The notes under the pieces are model-generated. The model made no database searches, was not told where the DNA came from, and was given only the letters and a program-made list of their open reading frames with translations. The position numbers were made by a program, and so were the translations under genes. 64,000 nt of DNA from assembly GCF_000733765.1 (NCBI RefSeq), contig NZ_JPOG01000001.1, forward strand, positions 868,001-932,000. The letters are read 5' to 3'. Of this stretch, positions 53,450 to 62,584 are shown in pieces (position 1 is the stretch's first letter; every line of letters begins with the position of its first letter). Origin of the DNA: Algiphilus aromaticivorans DG1253 (GTDB lineage: Bacteria > Pseudomonadota > Gammaproteobacteria > Nevskiales > Nevskiaceae).

Positions 53450-54991
53450 ATGCATATCACCCAGACCCTTCGTCGCGCCGTACAGACGCGCGGTGACGCC
53501 ACGGCCACCGTGTGTGGCGACCGGCGCCGCAGCTGGCGCGAGGTCGCTGACCGTGTGGCGCGGCTGGCGGGGGCCGTGCAGGCGCTGGGTGTGCAGCGCG
53601 GGGATCGGGTGGCGATCCTGTCGCTGAACAGCGACCGCTACATCGAGTATCTCTACGCGGTCGCCTGGGCCGGGGCGGCGGCGAACCCGGTGAATATCCG
53701 CATGGCGCCGGGCGAGATCGCCTACACGCTGGAGGATTCCGGCAGCCGCGTCTTGTTCGTGGACGATACCTTTGCGCCGATGCTGCCCGCGCTGCGCGAG
53801 CAGGTGTCGGCGCTGGAGCAGGTCATCTTCTGCGGCGACGGCGAGCTGCCCGAGGGCACGCAGGGCTTCGAGGCGCTGATTGCTGCGCACGGGCCGGTGC
53901 CGGACGCCGACGCTGGCGAAGAGGATCTGGCCGGCCTGTTCTACACCGGCGGTACCACCGGCAAGGCCAAGGGCGTGATGCTGTCGCACGACAACGTCAT
54001 GCACAACATGCTGAACGCGATACCGATTCTGGGTTACGACGCGTCGACGGTGTATCTGCACGCGGGGCCGATGTTCCATCTGGCGGACATGGCGAGCACC
54101 TTCGCGGTTACCGCGGCCGGCGGCGTGCACTGCGTGATTCCGCGCTTCGACATCGAGCCGCTGCTGGAGATCATGCAGCGGGAGAAGGTCACGCACACCA
54201 TGCTGGTGCCGACGATGATCAACATGCTGCTGGCTTCCGGCCGCATTCAGGAATTCGATCTGTCCAGTCTGCGGCGCATGCTCTACGGTGCCTCGCCGAT
54301 GCCGGAGGCGGTGCTGCTGCGCGCCATGGAGGCGCTGCCGACTACCGGCTTCACGCAGGGCTACGGCCAGACCGAGGCCGCGCCGCTGATCACCTTCATG
54401 CCGCCTGAGGCGCACTACGCGGGTAGCGACAAGCTGGCTTCCGCCGGTGTGCCCGGCTACAGCGTGGACGTCGCGATCATGGACGAGGACGGCACGGCGC
54501 TGCCCAACGGCCAGGTGGGCGAGGTCTGCGCGCGTGGCGGCAACATTATGCAGGGCTACTGGAAGCGCGCCGAGCAGACGGCCGCGACGCTTCGCGACGG
54601 CTGGCTGCGGACGGGGGACCTGGGCTACATGGACGACGACGGCTTCGTCTTCATCGTCGACCGCGCCAAGGACATGATCATCAGCGGTGGTGAGAATGTC
54701 TTCAGCGTGGAGGTCGAAGGCGCCATTTATCAGCACCCGGACGTGCAGGAGACCGCCGTCATCGGCGTGCCCAGCGAGCGCTGGGGCGAGGCCGTGCACG
54801 CCGTCGTCGTGCCGAAGGCGGGTGCCACGCCCACCGAGCAGGCCATCATCGAGCACTGCCGCGGCGTCATCGCCGACTACAAGCTGCCGCGCAGCGTCGA
54901 GATCCGCAGCGAGCCGCTACCGGTCAGTGGCGCGGGCAAGATCCTGAAGACGACGCTGCGCGACGACTGGGGCACGCGCAACGGCGCCTGA
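53450..54991 (+). CDS. Long-chain acyl-CoA synthetase-like AMP-binding protein
   Basis: 513 residues, one ANL-superfamily domain pair. The P-loop is YTGGTTGKAKGVMLSH (about 165-180). TQGYGQTEAAPL (A5), LRTGDLGYMDDDGF (A7) and SGGENVFSVEVE with a C-terminal lysine region SGAGKILKTTLRD (A10) are present. It activates carboxylic acids as acyl-adenylate and CoA thioester. AAGGAG lies 9 bases before the ATG. A link to the WS/DGAT gene is possible but unproven; substrate length is not predictable. Confidence 0.9.
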   Translation: MHITQTLRRAVQTRGDATATVCGDRRRSWREVADRVARLAGAVQALGVQRGDRVAILSLNSDRYIEYLYAVAWAGAAANPVNIRMAPGEIAYTLEDSGSRVLFVDDTFAPMLPALREQVSALEQVIFCGDGELPEGTQGFEALIAAHGPVPDADAGEEDLAGLFYTGGTTGKAKGVMLSHDNVMHNMLNAIPILGYDASTVYLHAGPMFHLADMASTFAVTAAGGVHCVIPRFDIEPLLEIMQREKVTHTMLVPTMINMLLASGRIQEFDLSSLRRMLYGASPMPEAVLLRAMEALPTTGFTQGYGQTEAAPLITFMPPEAHYAGSDKLASAGVPGYSVDVAIMDEDGTALPNGQVGEVCARGGNIMQGYWKRAEQTAATLRDGWLRTGDLGYMDDDGFVFIVDRAKDMIISGGENVFSVEVEGAIYQHPDVQETAVIGVPSERWGEAVHAVVVPKAGATPTEQAIIEHCRGVIADYKLPRSVEIRSEPLPVSGAGKILKTTLRDDWGTRNGA

Positions 54992-54997
54992 GCGGGC

Positions 54998-56482
54998 TCA
55001 GCAGAGGCCGGGTGCGGCCAGCCAGGCCGTGAGCGCGACCGGCGGGATGGCCAGCAGGTTGAGGGCGAAGCCGGCACGCGCCATCTGGCCGACGCTGACG
55101 CGGCCGGTACCGAAGACGATGGCGTTGGGCGGGGTGGCCACCGGCATGATGAAGGCGTAGCTCGCCGACAGCGCCACGGCCACCACCAGCATCGCCGGCG
55201 GTGCGCCCAGGCCGACGGCGACAGCAGCCAGCACCGGCACGAAGGTCGTGGCCACCGCCGTGTTGCTGGTCAGCTCCGTGGCGAAGATGACTAGCGTGAC
55301 CACCGCAAGCAGCAACACGGTCGCTGGCACGGCGCCCAGCCCGCCGATGCCGCCGGCAATGAAATGGTCGACCCCGTGCGTGCCGATGGCCTCCGCCAGA
55401 CTGAGGCCGCCGCCGAAGAGCAGCAGCACGCCCCAGGGCAGGCGCAGCGTCGTGTCCCAATCCATGGCCGGCACGCCGCGCCGTACCGGAATCAGGAAGA
55501 GTGACAGCGCGCTCAGGATGGCGATGGTCGGGTCGGTGAGCAGCGCAAGACCGGGCAGTTCGGCGAGCTGCGGGCGCAGGATCCAGGCCAGCGCGGTGAG
55601 GCCGAAGACGATGCTGACGATCTTCTCGCCGCGGCTCATCGGGCCGAGCGCGGCCACCGCCTTGCCGATCTGCTCGCGGCCTGTGCCGAGGCTGGTCAGC
55701 CGCATGGGGAAGGCCCACCAGGTCAGGTAGGCCCAGGCCAGCGGCAGGAAGACTGCCACCAGCGGAATGCCGAAGCGCATCCAGTCGAGCATGCCGATGC
55801 GGCAGCCCAGCTCGTGCTCCAGATAGCCGGCCGCCACCAGATTCGGCGGCGAGCCGATCAGGGTGCCGACGCCGCCGATGGAGGCCGCGTAGGCAATGGC
55901 CAGAAGCAGGCAGGTGGCGAAGCTGGTCAGCGCGGGATCGTCGGGTGCATCGGGCGCGTCCGGCTCGCTGACCATGCGGATGACGCTGATGGCCACCGGC
56001 AGCAGGATGATGGCCGCGGCGGTGTTGGAGATCCACATGCTCAGCCCGGCCGACGCCAGCATGAAGCCGGCGACGAGCCGGCGCGGGCCGGTACCCACCG
56101 CTGCGACAATGTGCAGCGCCACGCGCCGATGCAGCCCCCAGCGCTCCATGGCCAGGCCCAGAATGAAGCCGCCCATGAAGAGGAAGATGATGTCGCTGGC
56201 GTAGGGCTTGGCGGTAGCCGCCATGCCGGCCACGCCCAGCAGCGGGAACAGGCCGAGCGGCAGCAACGCCGTGGCAGGCAGGGGTAGCGTCTCGCACAGC
56301 CACCAGGTAGCCATGAGCACGCCCACCGCCGCCGTGGCACGGCCGGCGTGACCCAGGCCGCCAGCGTCGGCATCGGGAATGAGTGCATAGATGACAAGCG
56401 CCAGCGCCGGTCCAAGCATCAAGCCGATGCGCTGGATGCGCAGGGAGGGGCCAGCGTGTTCGCTGCCAGTGGCGGGAGTCAT
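54998..56482 (-). CDS. DASS-family (SLC13) sodium:dicarboxylate symporter
   Basis: 494 residues with about 11-12 hydrophobic segments. Two SNT motifs, SNTAAAIIL (about 148) and SNTAVATTFVPV (about 408), are the sodium and carboxylate signature of this family. SIGGVGTLIGSPPNLVAAGY and GATPPNAIVFG-type hairpins are also present. It imports C4-dicarboxylates or related acids with sodium. It is convergent with the synthetase gene, 6 bases apart. Confidence 0.9.
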   Translation of the reverse strand: MTPATGSEHAGPSLRIQRIGLMLGPALALVIYALIPDADAGGLGHAGRATAAVGVLMATWWLCETLPLPATALLPLGLFPLLGVAGMAATAKPYASDIIFLFMGGFILGLAMERWGLHRRVALHIVAAVGTGPRRLVAGFMLASAGLSMWISNTAAAIILLPVAISVIRMVSEPDAPDAPDDPALTSFATCLLLAIAYAASIGGVGTLIGSPPNLVAAGYLEHELGCRIGMLDWMRFGIPLVAVFLPLAWAYLTWWAFPMRLTSLGTGREQIGKAVAALGPMSRGEKIVSIVFGLTALAWILRPQLAELPGLALLTDPTIAILSALSLFLIPVRRGVPAMDWDTTLRLPWGVLLLFGGGLSLAEAIGTHGVDHFIAGGIGGLGAVPATVLLLAVVTLVIFATELTSNTAVATTFVPVLAAVAVGLGAPPAMLVVAVALSASYAFIMPVATPPNAIVFGTGRVSVGQMARAGFALNLLAIPPVALTAWLAAPGLC

Positions 56483-56575
56483 ATGTGCAGCCTACTGGCG
56501 GCGCCGGAAGCGCACTAGCCGCTGCGGGCTTGGCGGTGTCGGGCGAGGATTGTCCGGGCGTCGACGCGAGGTGCC

Positions 56576-56622
56576 TGCAAACAAGAAGGCGGTGGGGTGC
56601 CCATTGGGCAAACCCCGCCGCC
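56576..56622 (-). terminator. Terminator after ompW
   Basis: On the minus strand an 11-bp GC-rich stem (56588-56598 with 56612-56622, one G-T pair) and then TTCTTGTTT. It lies 27 bases after the ompW stop codon. Confidence 0.8.
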
Positions 56623-56648
56623 AGTTCTGTACCGCCTTGCCGCTTCGA

Positions 56649-57350
56649 CTAGAAGCGGTAGCCGGCGCCGACCATAAGCACCCAGGGATCGATATCGACG
56701 TCGACGCGCGTGCTGCCGTCGTCGCTGGGATCATTCGGGTCGCCCTCGAAGTTGATGGTTGCTTCCGTATCGATGGCAATCCACCAGAGTGCTGCGTTGA
56801 GGAACCAGTTCTCGGCGACTTCCCAGTCCGCGCCGACTTGAACCGCCGGGCCGAAGCTGTCTTCGAGGTCGATCTTCGACCGACCCAATGCACCCTCGAG
56901 GCTTTCCGAGCTGCTCTCGTCGAAGAAGAGGGTGTAGTTCACGCCGATACCGGCGTAGGGGTGGAAGTTGTTCTGCGTCGGGATATGGATGTTGAAGAGC
57001 AGGGTCGGCGGCAGGTGAGTGACCTCCGCGATCTTGCCGAGGCCGCCGAGATCCGGGCCGGTGGCCTTGATGTCGTGGTCGAATGGCACCGCTCCGAGCA
57101 GGTCGATGCTGAAACGATCATTCAGCATATAGCTGATGGAGAGGCCGGCGGAGAAGGCGTCATCCACCTCGACACCGTTGCCGGGGAAGCCAGCGACGTC
57201 GCCGCTCGAATCGTTCGGATAGACCCAGGCGCCGCCGACGCGCACGATCAAGTCGCCCGCTTCGTGTGCATGAGCGAGTGGCGCGAGACCGAGCGATGCG
57301 ACGACACCCAGTGCCGCGATGAGACGGGTGCTTTGCCTGTTTGCGTACAT
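56649..57350 (-). CDS. ompW: Outer-membrane protein OmpW
   Basis: 233 residues. A signal peptide (ending APLAHA-HEAG) is followed by an eight-stranded beta-barrel with GDLIVRVGGAWVYPND near the start, the LPPTLLFNIHIPT motif in the middle, and a C-terminal VLMVGAGYRF strand. OmpW channels hydrophobic small molecules and is often induced by low oxygen. AAGG lies a few bases before the ATG. An Anr-like palindrome lies 157-170 bases upstream. Confidence 0.92.
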   Translation of the reverse strand: MYANRQSTRLIAALGVVASLGLAPLAHAHEAGDLIVRVGGAWVYPNDSSGDVAGFPGNGVEVDDAFSAGLSISYMLNDRFSIDLLGAVPFDHDIKATGPDLGGLGKIAEVTHLPPTLLFNIHIPTQNNFHPYAGIGVNYTLFFDESSSESLEGALGRSKIDLEDSFGPAVQVGADWEVAENWFLNAALWWIAIDTEATINFEGDPNDPSDDGSTRVDVDIDPWVLMVGAGYRF

Positions 57351-57506
57351 GACCTTGCCCTTGTTGTTGCTGCTGGTTGCAGGAACGACCCCCGGAGCAG
57401 TGCATCGTCAGCCAATGCCGCGTGGGCGCCGTGCCGGGGTATCGAAGCGATCCCGCTTCTCCATCCCCGACAAGCGCCAGCGTAGGCAAGTCGATGGTTA
57501 GGCCCT

Positions 57507-57520
57507 TTGACCCAAGTCAA
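57507..57520. promoter_or_regulatory. Anr/FNR-like palindrome upstream of ompW
   Basis: TTGACCCAAGTCAA is a perfect inverted repeat. It deviates from TTGAT-N4-ATCAA at one position on each side. In E. coli ompW is FNR-controlled, which supports the reading. Confidence 0.55.
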
Positions 57521-57568
57521 GCTTTTGCAGCCGATTGAGGGTCGTATCGGCGGGCCTTCTTGCTTCGG

Positions 57569-58801
57569 CTAGTAGCCCGTACGTTGCAGCTCGGCAACGA
57601 TGTCGGCGAAGACTTGCTCGCGCGAGAAGTGCAGAGCGCTGTTGTCTTCGCCGTTGCAGCTTACGCTCAGCATTCCGGGAACGGCGGAGCTGCTCACCGC
57701 CATGTGATCGAGGCCGGGGTGTGGCTGTTCCGGGTCGCTGCTCGTGCCGTCGATCTGGCGGGCGATGACCGGCGTTTCGCCCATGCCGTCGACCCCGTAG
57801 CTGCGGAAAGCCTGCGAGTCCACCGGGATGTAGCCGTCATTGGGTCCGTCGCGGCGGCTCACCACGTCGTAGAACAGGCGGAGGTCGCGATAGCAGGGAT
57901 GCGAGATGTCGTCGATCTTCAGGCTGTAGGTGACGTAGCGGATCGGGTGCTGCGGATCCTCGGGCAGGGGATAGCGCGCGTTGAAAGCGGGCGGGCAGTC
58001 CTCGGTGATTGGGTCGCAGCGCATGTCCGTGCTCTTCAGCATGTAGTGGCGCGACAGTGCGACGACGGATTCGGTAGCGTCCTGCAGGCCGATGGTGCCG
58101 TTGGCGATGAGGCCGTCCAGGCCGAAGACCGCGCCCAGCGCGGCTAGCCGGCATTCCGGCAGCAGGCAGGCGGCGCTGATCTGCAGCGCCCAATCCGCCA
58201 GCTCGGTGCCCATATTGGCGCCGGCCAGGGAAGTCCAGCTGGCGATATGCCGGTGCATGGGCTTGCCGCTGTGGTCGTTGTCCAGCGCCGCCATCATGTA
58301 GCGTGAATCCGGGCAACCCTGCGAGTGGCAGATGATGTTGAATTGCAGCCCATCCAGGCAGCTGGCCTCGTCGGCGAAGCCGCTGCGTTCACGCAGGGCC
58401 GGGTCGCTGCAGTAGTCGGTCTGGGCAATATGCAGGCCGTCCACGCCCTCGCCGGCGCCGGTCTCACAGAGCTTGGCTGCCACCGTCGGTCCATCGCAAC
58501 GGCGGTAGAGCAGCTGCCCGCGTGTGGCGTGGCTGGCGTAGGCCAGCTTGTCCGGTTGGTAGACCACCGCACCACCGGCTTCCAGCATCTTCTTGATGCC
58601 GTAGACCTCGAAGTCGCCGTTGCCGTCCATGCGGTCGCCGTGGAAGGAGCTGTCGGCGGTATTCGACCAGGAGTGCGACAGCAACACCGGCCAGCGCGTG
58701 GCGAAGGGCTCCGCGCTGGCCGTGCTGCCATCGCCGCCGCCGCAGCCAACCAACGGCTGCGCCAACAGGAGCAGCGCGAGGAGGCGACCCCGGGCTTTCA
58801 T
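57569..58801 (-). CDS. Exported lipase/esterase-like lipoprotein (alpha/beta hydrolase)
   Basis: 410 residues. A lipobox (about residues 17-20, LVGC) follows a hydrophobic signal. HSW near the start of the mature part and the nucleophile elbow CHSQGC (about 158-163, Ser in HSQG) fit a lipase fold of the triacylglycerol lipase type. Nine or more cysteines suggest disulfides. It overlaps the preceding peptidase-like gene (TGATG), so both are made from one transcript. A GTG one codon upstream is possible. Confidence 0.78.
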   Translation of the reverse strand: MKARGRLLALLLLAQPLVGCGGGDGSTASAEPFATRWPVLLSHSWSNTADSSFHGDRMDGNGDFEVYGIKKMLEAGGAVVYQPDKLAYASHATRGQLLYRRCDGPTVAAKLCETGAGEGVDGLHIAQTDYCSDPALRERSGFADEASCLDGLQFNIICHSQGCPDSRYMMAALDNDHSGKPMHRHIASWTSLAGANMGTELADWALQISAACLLPECRLAALGAVFGLDGLIANGTIGLQDATESVVALSRHYMLKSTDMRCDPITEDCPPAFNARYPLPEDPQHPIRYVTYSLKIDDISHPCYRDLRLFYDVVSRRDGPNDGYIPVDSQAFRSYGVDGMGETPVIARQIDGTSSDPEQPHPGLDHMAVSSSAVPGMLSVSCNGEDNSALHFSREQVFADIVAELQRTGY

Positions 58802-60372
58802 CACAGCAGCGGGATTCGGGTGCCTATGCGATCGGCTGGTGTTTCGTCGATAGCGTCGATGATGTCGGCCATCGCTCGTGCTACCGGCAGCAGTTCGTCC
58901 TGCGCGATCTTGTCCAGGGTATCGGCCGCGTCGTAGAGATAGGCGGGGCCAGCGATGTAGCTGACGGTAGGTACGCCGGCGACATAGACGAAGGAGGCGT
59001 CGGTGGGAATGCCTTCGCCACCCAGCAGGATACCGGCGGCGTCGACGCGGTTGGCCGACATCACGACCGTGCGTTGCAGGTCGTGCTCGACGACGGCGTC
59101 GATGATGCGCTGTTTCAGCGGAAACGCCAGATTTTCCATGATGCCGCGTGGCTCGACGCTGCCGGTCAGTGTCAGCGTGCCGTCGTCGTTGATGGCCTGC
59201 TTGGCGACATGCTCGATGGTGACATTGGCCACCAACTCGTAGGGCGTCTCGTTGTTGGTGATGTACTTCTCGACGAAGGCCATGTGGCTCTGGTAGCCGG
59301 TGAAGTGGCTGTCGAAAGTCGAGAACATCAGCGTTCGCTCACGCGATTCGGGCGGTTGCTGCGCGTAGTATTCGGCCAGGGCCAGCACCTCGGCCGAGCC
59401 GCTGGCGTCCTCGACGGCGCCGTCGAAGACCGAGTCGTGGTGCGATTGCACCTGGATGGTTTCGGCGCTGTTGCCGGGCAGGAAGCCGACGACGGTGCGC
59501 GCCTCGACTTCCTCGCGGCTGCCAGACATCACCAGCCGCGCGGTCAGCGGCTCCTCGGCGGCGTCCATCATTGCGCGGATGCGCTCGCCCTCGGTGGCCG
59601 TGACCCAGACGCCGGGAATCGTCATGCCCAGGTCGCGATAGAACTCGTTGTAGTACTTGTTCGAGTCGAAGTAGTCCGACAGCACGCCGACCACGCCCAC
59701 CGCACCGGCATCGATCGCCGCTTCCACCGCAGAGCTGATGTTGGTGATGTAGGGATTGGCGGCAAAGAGGGTGTCCAGCGGGTCGACCATCGTCAGCCCC
59801 GGGTCGTAGACGTATTCGCCGAAGGCGAGCAGGCCGGCGTTGGCCAGGATGAAACTCAGATCGAAGAGCACCAGCTTGCCTTCGACATTCTGCGTGGCGA
59901 AGGACAGCGCACCGGCGCCGCCGACGTCGACGATCTCGGTCTCGATGCCCTCGTCGCCGGTGGAAAAGCGCGACGGCTCGCCCGGCGTGATGAAGGAATG
60001 CGCGATGGGGAAGCTGTCGACCGGCTCGCCGCCGACATGCAGCTCGTGGCGGTCGCTTTCCCACTTCCAGGTGGTCGCCGTCTCGTACTGGACGTCTTCG
60101 AGCCCGATGGCCTCGAACTGGCACTTCATGTAGGCCGCGGCGCGATACCCGGATTCCGTGCCGCTGCGGCGGTAGCCGAGATTCACGATTTCCTCGGCGT
60201 AGCGGAAGATGGCCTCGGTGCTTGGCATGCCGTCGTCCTCGCGGCCGAGGCGCTCGCCGGCCGGCGTGCAGTTGTTCACCGCCACGCCCGAAGGGGCCTC
60301 GTCGCTGCCGCAGCCGCTCAGCAGAAGTAGTCCGGCAGCGCAGGCTGCCAGCAGGTGCATGGATCTCGTCAT
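58801..60372 (-). CDS. M28-family peptidase-like lipoprotein, metal site altered
   Basis: 523 residues from ATG 60372, with GGGGGAGAA just upstream. Lipobox LLSGCG near residue 20. A PA-like insert (about 130-260) precedes the M28 core. HHD (SHHDSVFDG) and the following EDASG fit the zinc-ligand pattern, but the GEE block reads DSH (FSTFDSHFTGYQS), and the C-terminal YHTxxDT block reads YDAADTLDKI, so a catalytic Glu and a metal His are not in their usual form. It may be a non-peptidase or an altered enzyme. It is coupled to the lipase-like gene. Confidence 0.75.
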   Translation of the reverse strand: MTRSMHLLAACAAGLLLLSGCGSDEAPSGVAVNNCTPAGERLGREDDGMPSTEAIFRYAEEIVNLGYRRSGTESGYRAAAYMKCQFEAIGLEDVQYETATTWKWESDRHELHVGGEPVDSFPIAHSFITPGEPSRFSTGDEGIETEIVDVGGAGALSFATQNVEGKLVLFDLSFILANAGLLAFGEYVYDPGLTMVDPLDTLFAANPYITNISSAVEAAIDAGAVGVVGVLSDYFDSNKYYNEFYRDLGMTIPGVWVTATEGERIRAMMDAAEEPLTARLVMSGSREEVEARTVVGFLPGNSAETIQVQSHHDSVFDGAVEDASGSAEVLALAEYYAQQPPESRERTLMFSTFDSHFTGYQSHMAFVEKYITNNETPYELVANVTIEHVAKQAINDDGTLTLTGSVEPRGIMENLAFPLKQRIIDAVVEHDLQRTVVMSANRVDAAGILLGGEGIPTDASFVYVAGVPTVSYIAGPAYLYDAADTLDKIAQDELLPVARAMADIIDAIDETPADRIGTRIPLL

Positions 60373-60511
60373 TTCTCCCCCGCGAATGGTGATCATCGTC
60401 CCGGCGTCGCACACGGCGCGCCGGCAATCGCGAAGCTTCGCCCGCGAGGGTCCGGCCGGCAATCACTTCGGACGACACATGCCTTATCCTTTTGCGCCAG
60501 GGGGAAGAGTT

Positions 60512-61573
60512 ATGACGAGAGCCGCCGAGCGTTTACTGCAGCGACCGAGCGTGCCCATCAGCTATGTGTTGTTGACGATCGCGCTCGGCGATGAGCAAGG
60601 CGCGGATCGCGCCGCGCTGCTGCGGCGCGCGGGCATCGCGCCACAACAATTGGATGATCCGCAGGCACACATCTCGCTGGCGGCCTATCGCGAGCTCTGC
60701 CTGGGGGCGATGGAAGCCTCCGGCGATGACGGACTAGGGCTGGCCTTCGGGTTGCGCGCGCCGCTGACGGCGCACGGTATTGTCGGCTTCGGCCTTATGA
60801 GCCAGCCGACGCTGCGTGCGGCCTTCAACTTCGCCGAGCGCTTCGGCACACCGCTGCGGCTGCCGGCCTGGGATCTGCATTTCCGGACCGAGGCCGGCGC
60901 CGGAGTCATCGATGCGGTGGAAAGCGTGCGCTACGAGCCGCTGCACGTCTTCGCCTGCGATCAGCTGCTGGCGACGCTGGCTACGCTGATCCGCGCGATC
61001 CTGCCGCAGGCGCATTGCACCGTCTGCTTCGATTACCCGGAGCCGGCGCATTTCCGCCGCTACGCCGATGCCCTGCCACCCGCGCGCTTCGATTCCGGCG
61101 TCACCCAGCTTCGCATCGCCGAGGAGGCGTTGGATTGGCCGATTCCCTCGGCCGATCGCATCGCTGCCCTGCAGGCCGAGCGGGCCTGTGCGAATGAGAT
61201 GGCGCGATTGAATCCGCCCACCGACCTGGTGGGACGGGTGCGCCGTATCCTGACCGAGGCGCAGGGCGGTTATCCCGACATGAGCGCGGTGGCGACGCAG
61301 CTGCACGTCAGCCCGCGCACCCTGGTCCGACGGCTGTGCGAGCGCGGCAGCAGCTTCAGCACGCTGCTCGAAGAGGCCCGGCGCCGCGATGGTGTCTCGC
61401 TGCTCGCCGATGGCACGCTGACCACTGCCGAGATCGCCGAGCGTCTTGGCTACAGCAGCGCAGCGAGCTTCGCGCGCGCCTTTCGCAAGTGGACCGGCAG
61501 TCCGCCGGGCGCCTGGCGCAGCCGGGCAGGGGCTGACGCCCCGGCCGCCGCCGCGGTCGGGCGTCGCAACTAG
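60512..61573 (+). CDS. AraC-family regulator
   Basis: 353 residues from ATG 60512 with GGGGGAAGAG just upstream. The open frame extends to 60209 without similarity. An N-terminal arabinose-binding-superfamily region (residues 20-205; PQAHISLAAYRELCLGAMEASGDDGLGLAFG pattern) and a C-terminal AraC helix-turn-helix (about 260-340; VATQLHVSPRTLVRRLCERG, then AERLGYSSAASFARAFRKWTG) are clear. Divergent from the M28-like/lipase pair, it could control them; this is inferred from position. Confidence 0.9.
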   Translation: MTRAAERLLQRPSVPISYVLLTIALGDEQGADRAALLRRAGIAPQQLDDPQAHISLAAYRELCLGAMEASGDDGLGLAFGLRAPLTAHGIVGFGLMSQPTLRAAFNFAERFGTPLRLPAWDLHFRTEAGAGVIDAVESVRYEPLHVFACDQLLATLATLIRAILPQAHCTVCFDYPEPAHFRRYADALPPARFDSGVTQLRIAEEALDWPIPSADRIAALQAERACANEMARLNPPTDLVGRVRRILTEAQGGYPDMSAVATQLHVSPRTLVRRLCERGSSFSTLLEEARRRDGVSLLADGTLTTAEIAERLGYSSAASFARAFRKWTGSPPGAWRSRAGADAPAAAAVGRRN

Positions 61574-61583
61574 GAGCAGGGCC

Positions 61584-62465
61584 ATGGCCGGAGCCACACG
61601 CGACGCCGCCTACGACGCCAAGCGCCGCATCACCCTGGTCACGGCAGTGGTGAACCTGCTGTTGGCCGGCGGCAAGATTGCCGGCGGGCTCATCGGCAAC
61701 TCGCAGGCGCTGGTGGTCGACGGCGTGCACTCGCTGTCCGATCTGGCCGGGGATGCGCTGGTGCTCTGGGCGGCATGGATCGGCGCCAGCGGCGCGGACC
61801 ACAACCATCCCTATGGCCACAAGCGCTTCGAGACGGCCGCGGCGCTGGGCATCGGCGCGCTGCTGCTGCTTGTCGCCGGCGGCTTTGCCTTCGACGCGCT
61901 GCGCCGGTTGGCGCAGCCGGAGTCGCTCGCTGTCCCGGGCGCCCTGGCGCTGTCTGTGGCGGTGGTCTCGGTACTGGCCAACGAGATCATCTATCACTAC
62001 TCGCGACGCGTGGGCGAGCGCTACAACTCCGACTTGATCCTCGCCAACGCCTGGCACCACCGCAGCGATGCCTTGTCCTCGGTGGTTGTCATCGTCGCGG
62101 TGGCGGGCGCGATTGCCGGTGCGCCCTGGCTGGATGCGCTGGCGGCGCTGGTGGTTGCGCTGATGGTTGGGGCCGTCGGTTGTCAGCTGGGTTGGCGAGC
62201 AGTACGGGAGCTGGTGGACACCGGCGTCGATGACGCCGCGCTCGCCGAGCTGGGGGTGCTCATCCGCAGCGTCGACGGTGTCGCGGATTTCGATGATCTG
62301 CGCACACGCCGCATGGGCGGCGCCACGCTGGTGGATGTGCGCATCCGCGTCGACGGTGACCTCAGCGTGCGCGAGGCGGAGGTGATTGCCGAGGCCGTGC
62401 GCGAAACACTGGACCGGCACGCGCCGCACACCACCGGGGCCCTAGTGCGCATCGCGCCGCACTGA
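61584..62465 (+). CDS. Cation diffusion facilitator (CDF) metal exporter
   Basis: 293 residues from ATG 61584, with AGGAGC 8 bases upstream. About five transmembrane segments. The metal site has D in VVDGVHSLSDLAGDALVLW and H/D in NAWHHRSDALSS, matching HxxxD-type CDF sites. The HNHPYGHKRFE loop and a cytoplasmic C-terminal domain (about 210-293; GATLVDVRIRVDG) complete the fold. It exports Zn, Fe, Mn or Co; the ion is not predictable by eye. Confidence 0.92.
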   Translation: MAGATRDAAYDAKRRITLVTAVVNLLLAGGKIAGGLIGNSQALVVDGVHSLSDLAGDALVLWAAWIGASGADHNHPYGHKRFETAAALGIGALLLLVAGGFAFDALRRLAQPESLAVPGALALSVAVVSVLANEIIYHYSRRVGERYNSDLILANAWHHRSDALSSVVVIVAVAGAIAGAPWLDALAALVVALMVGAVGCQLGWRAVRELVDTGVDDAALAELGVLIRSVDGVADFDDLRTRRMGGATLVDVRIRVDGDLSVREAEVIAEAVRETLDRHAPHTTGALVRIAPH

Positions 62466-62529
62466 GCGCGACCGGGCTCGTCGGGCGCGGCCTACCGGTC
62501 ATCCGGAGCGCGCCGCGCGCCGGGGGTGG

Positions 62530-62545
62530 GGGAGCAGGGGTTGCA
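62530..62545 (+). promoter_or_regulatory. Weak sigma54 promoter candidate before flhB
   Basis: GG (62531-62532), 10-base spacing, GC (62543-62544), with TTGCA exact but the -24 half poor (GGGAGCA instead of TGGCACG). It would give a 30-base leader. Not convincing alone, but flhB needs a promoter after its separation from fliR. Confidence 0.35.
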
Positions 62546-62584
62546 TCCCGGGGGCATCGCACACCCAGAAGGCGCGCCCCCGGC

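Noticed and set aside
59074-60330. Plus-strand 418-residue frame opposite the M28-like gene
   Set aside because: The minus-strand protein has a lipobox and peptidase motifs; the plus frame has none.
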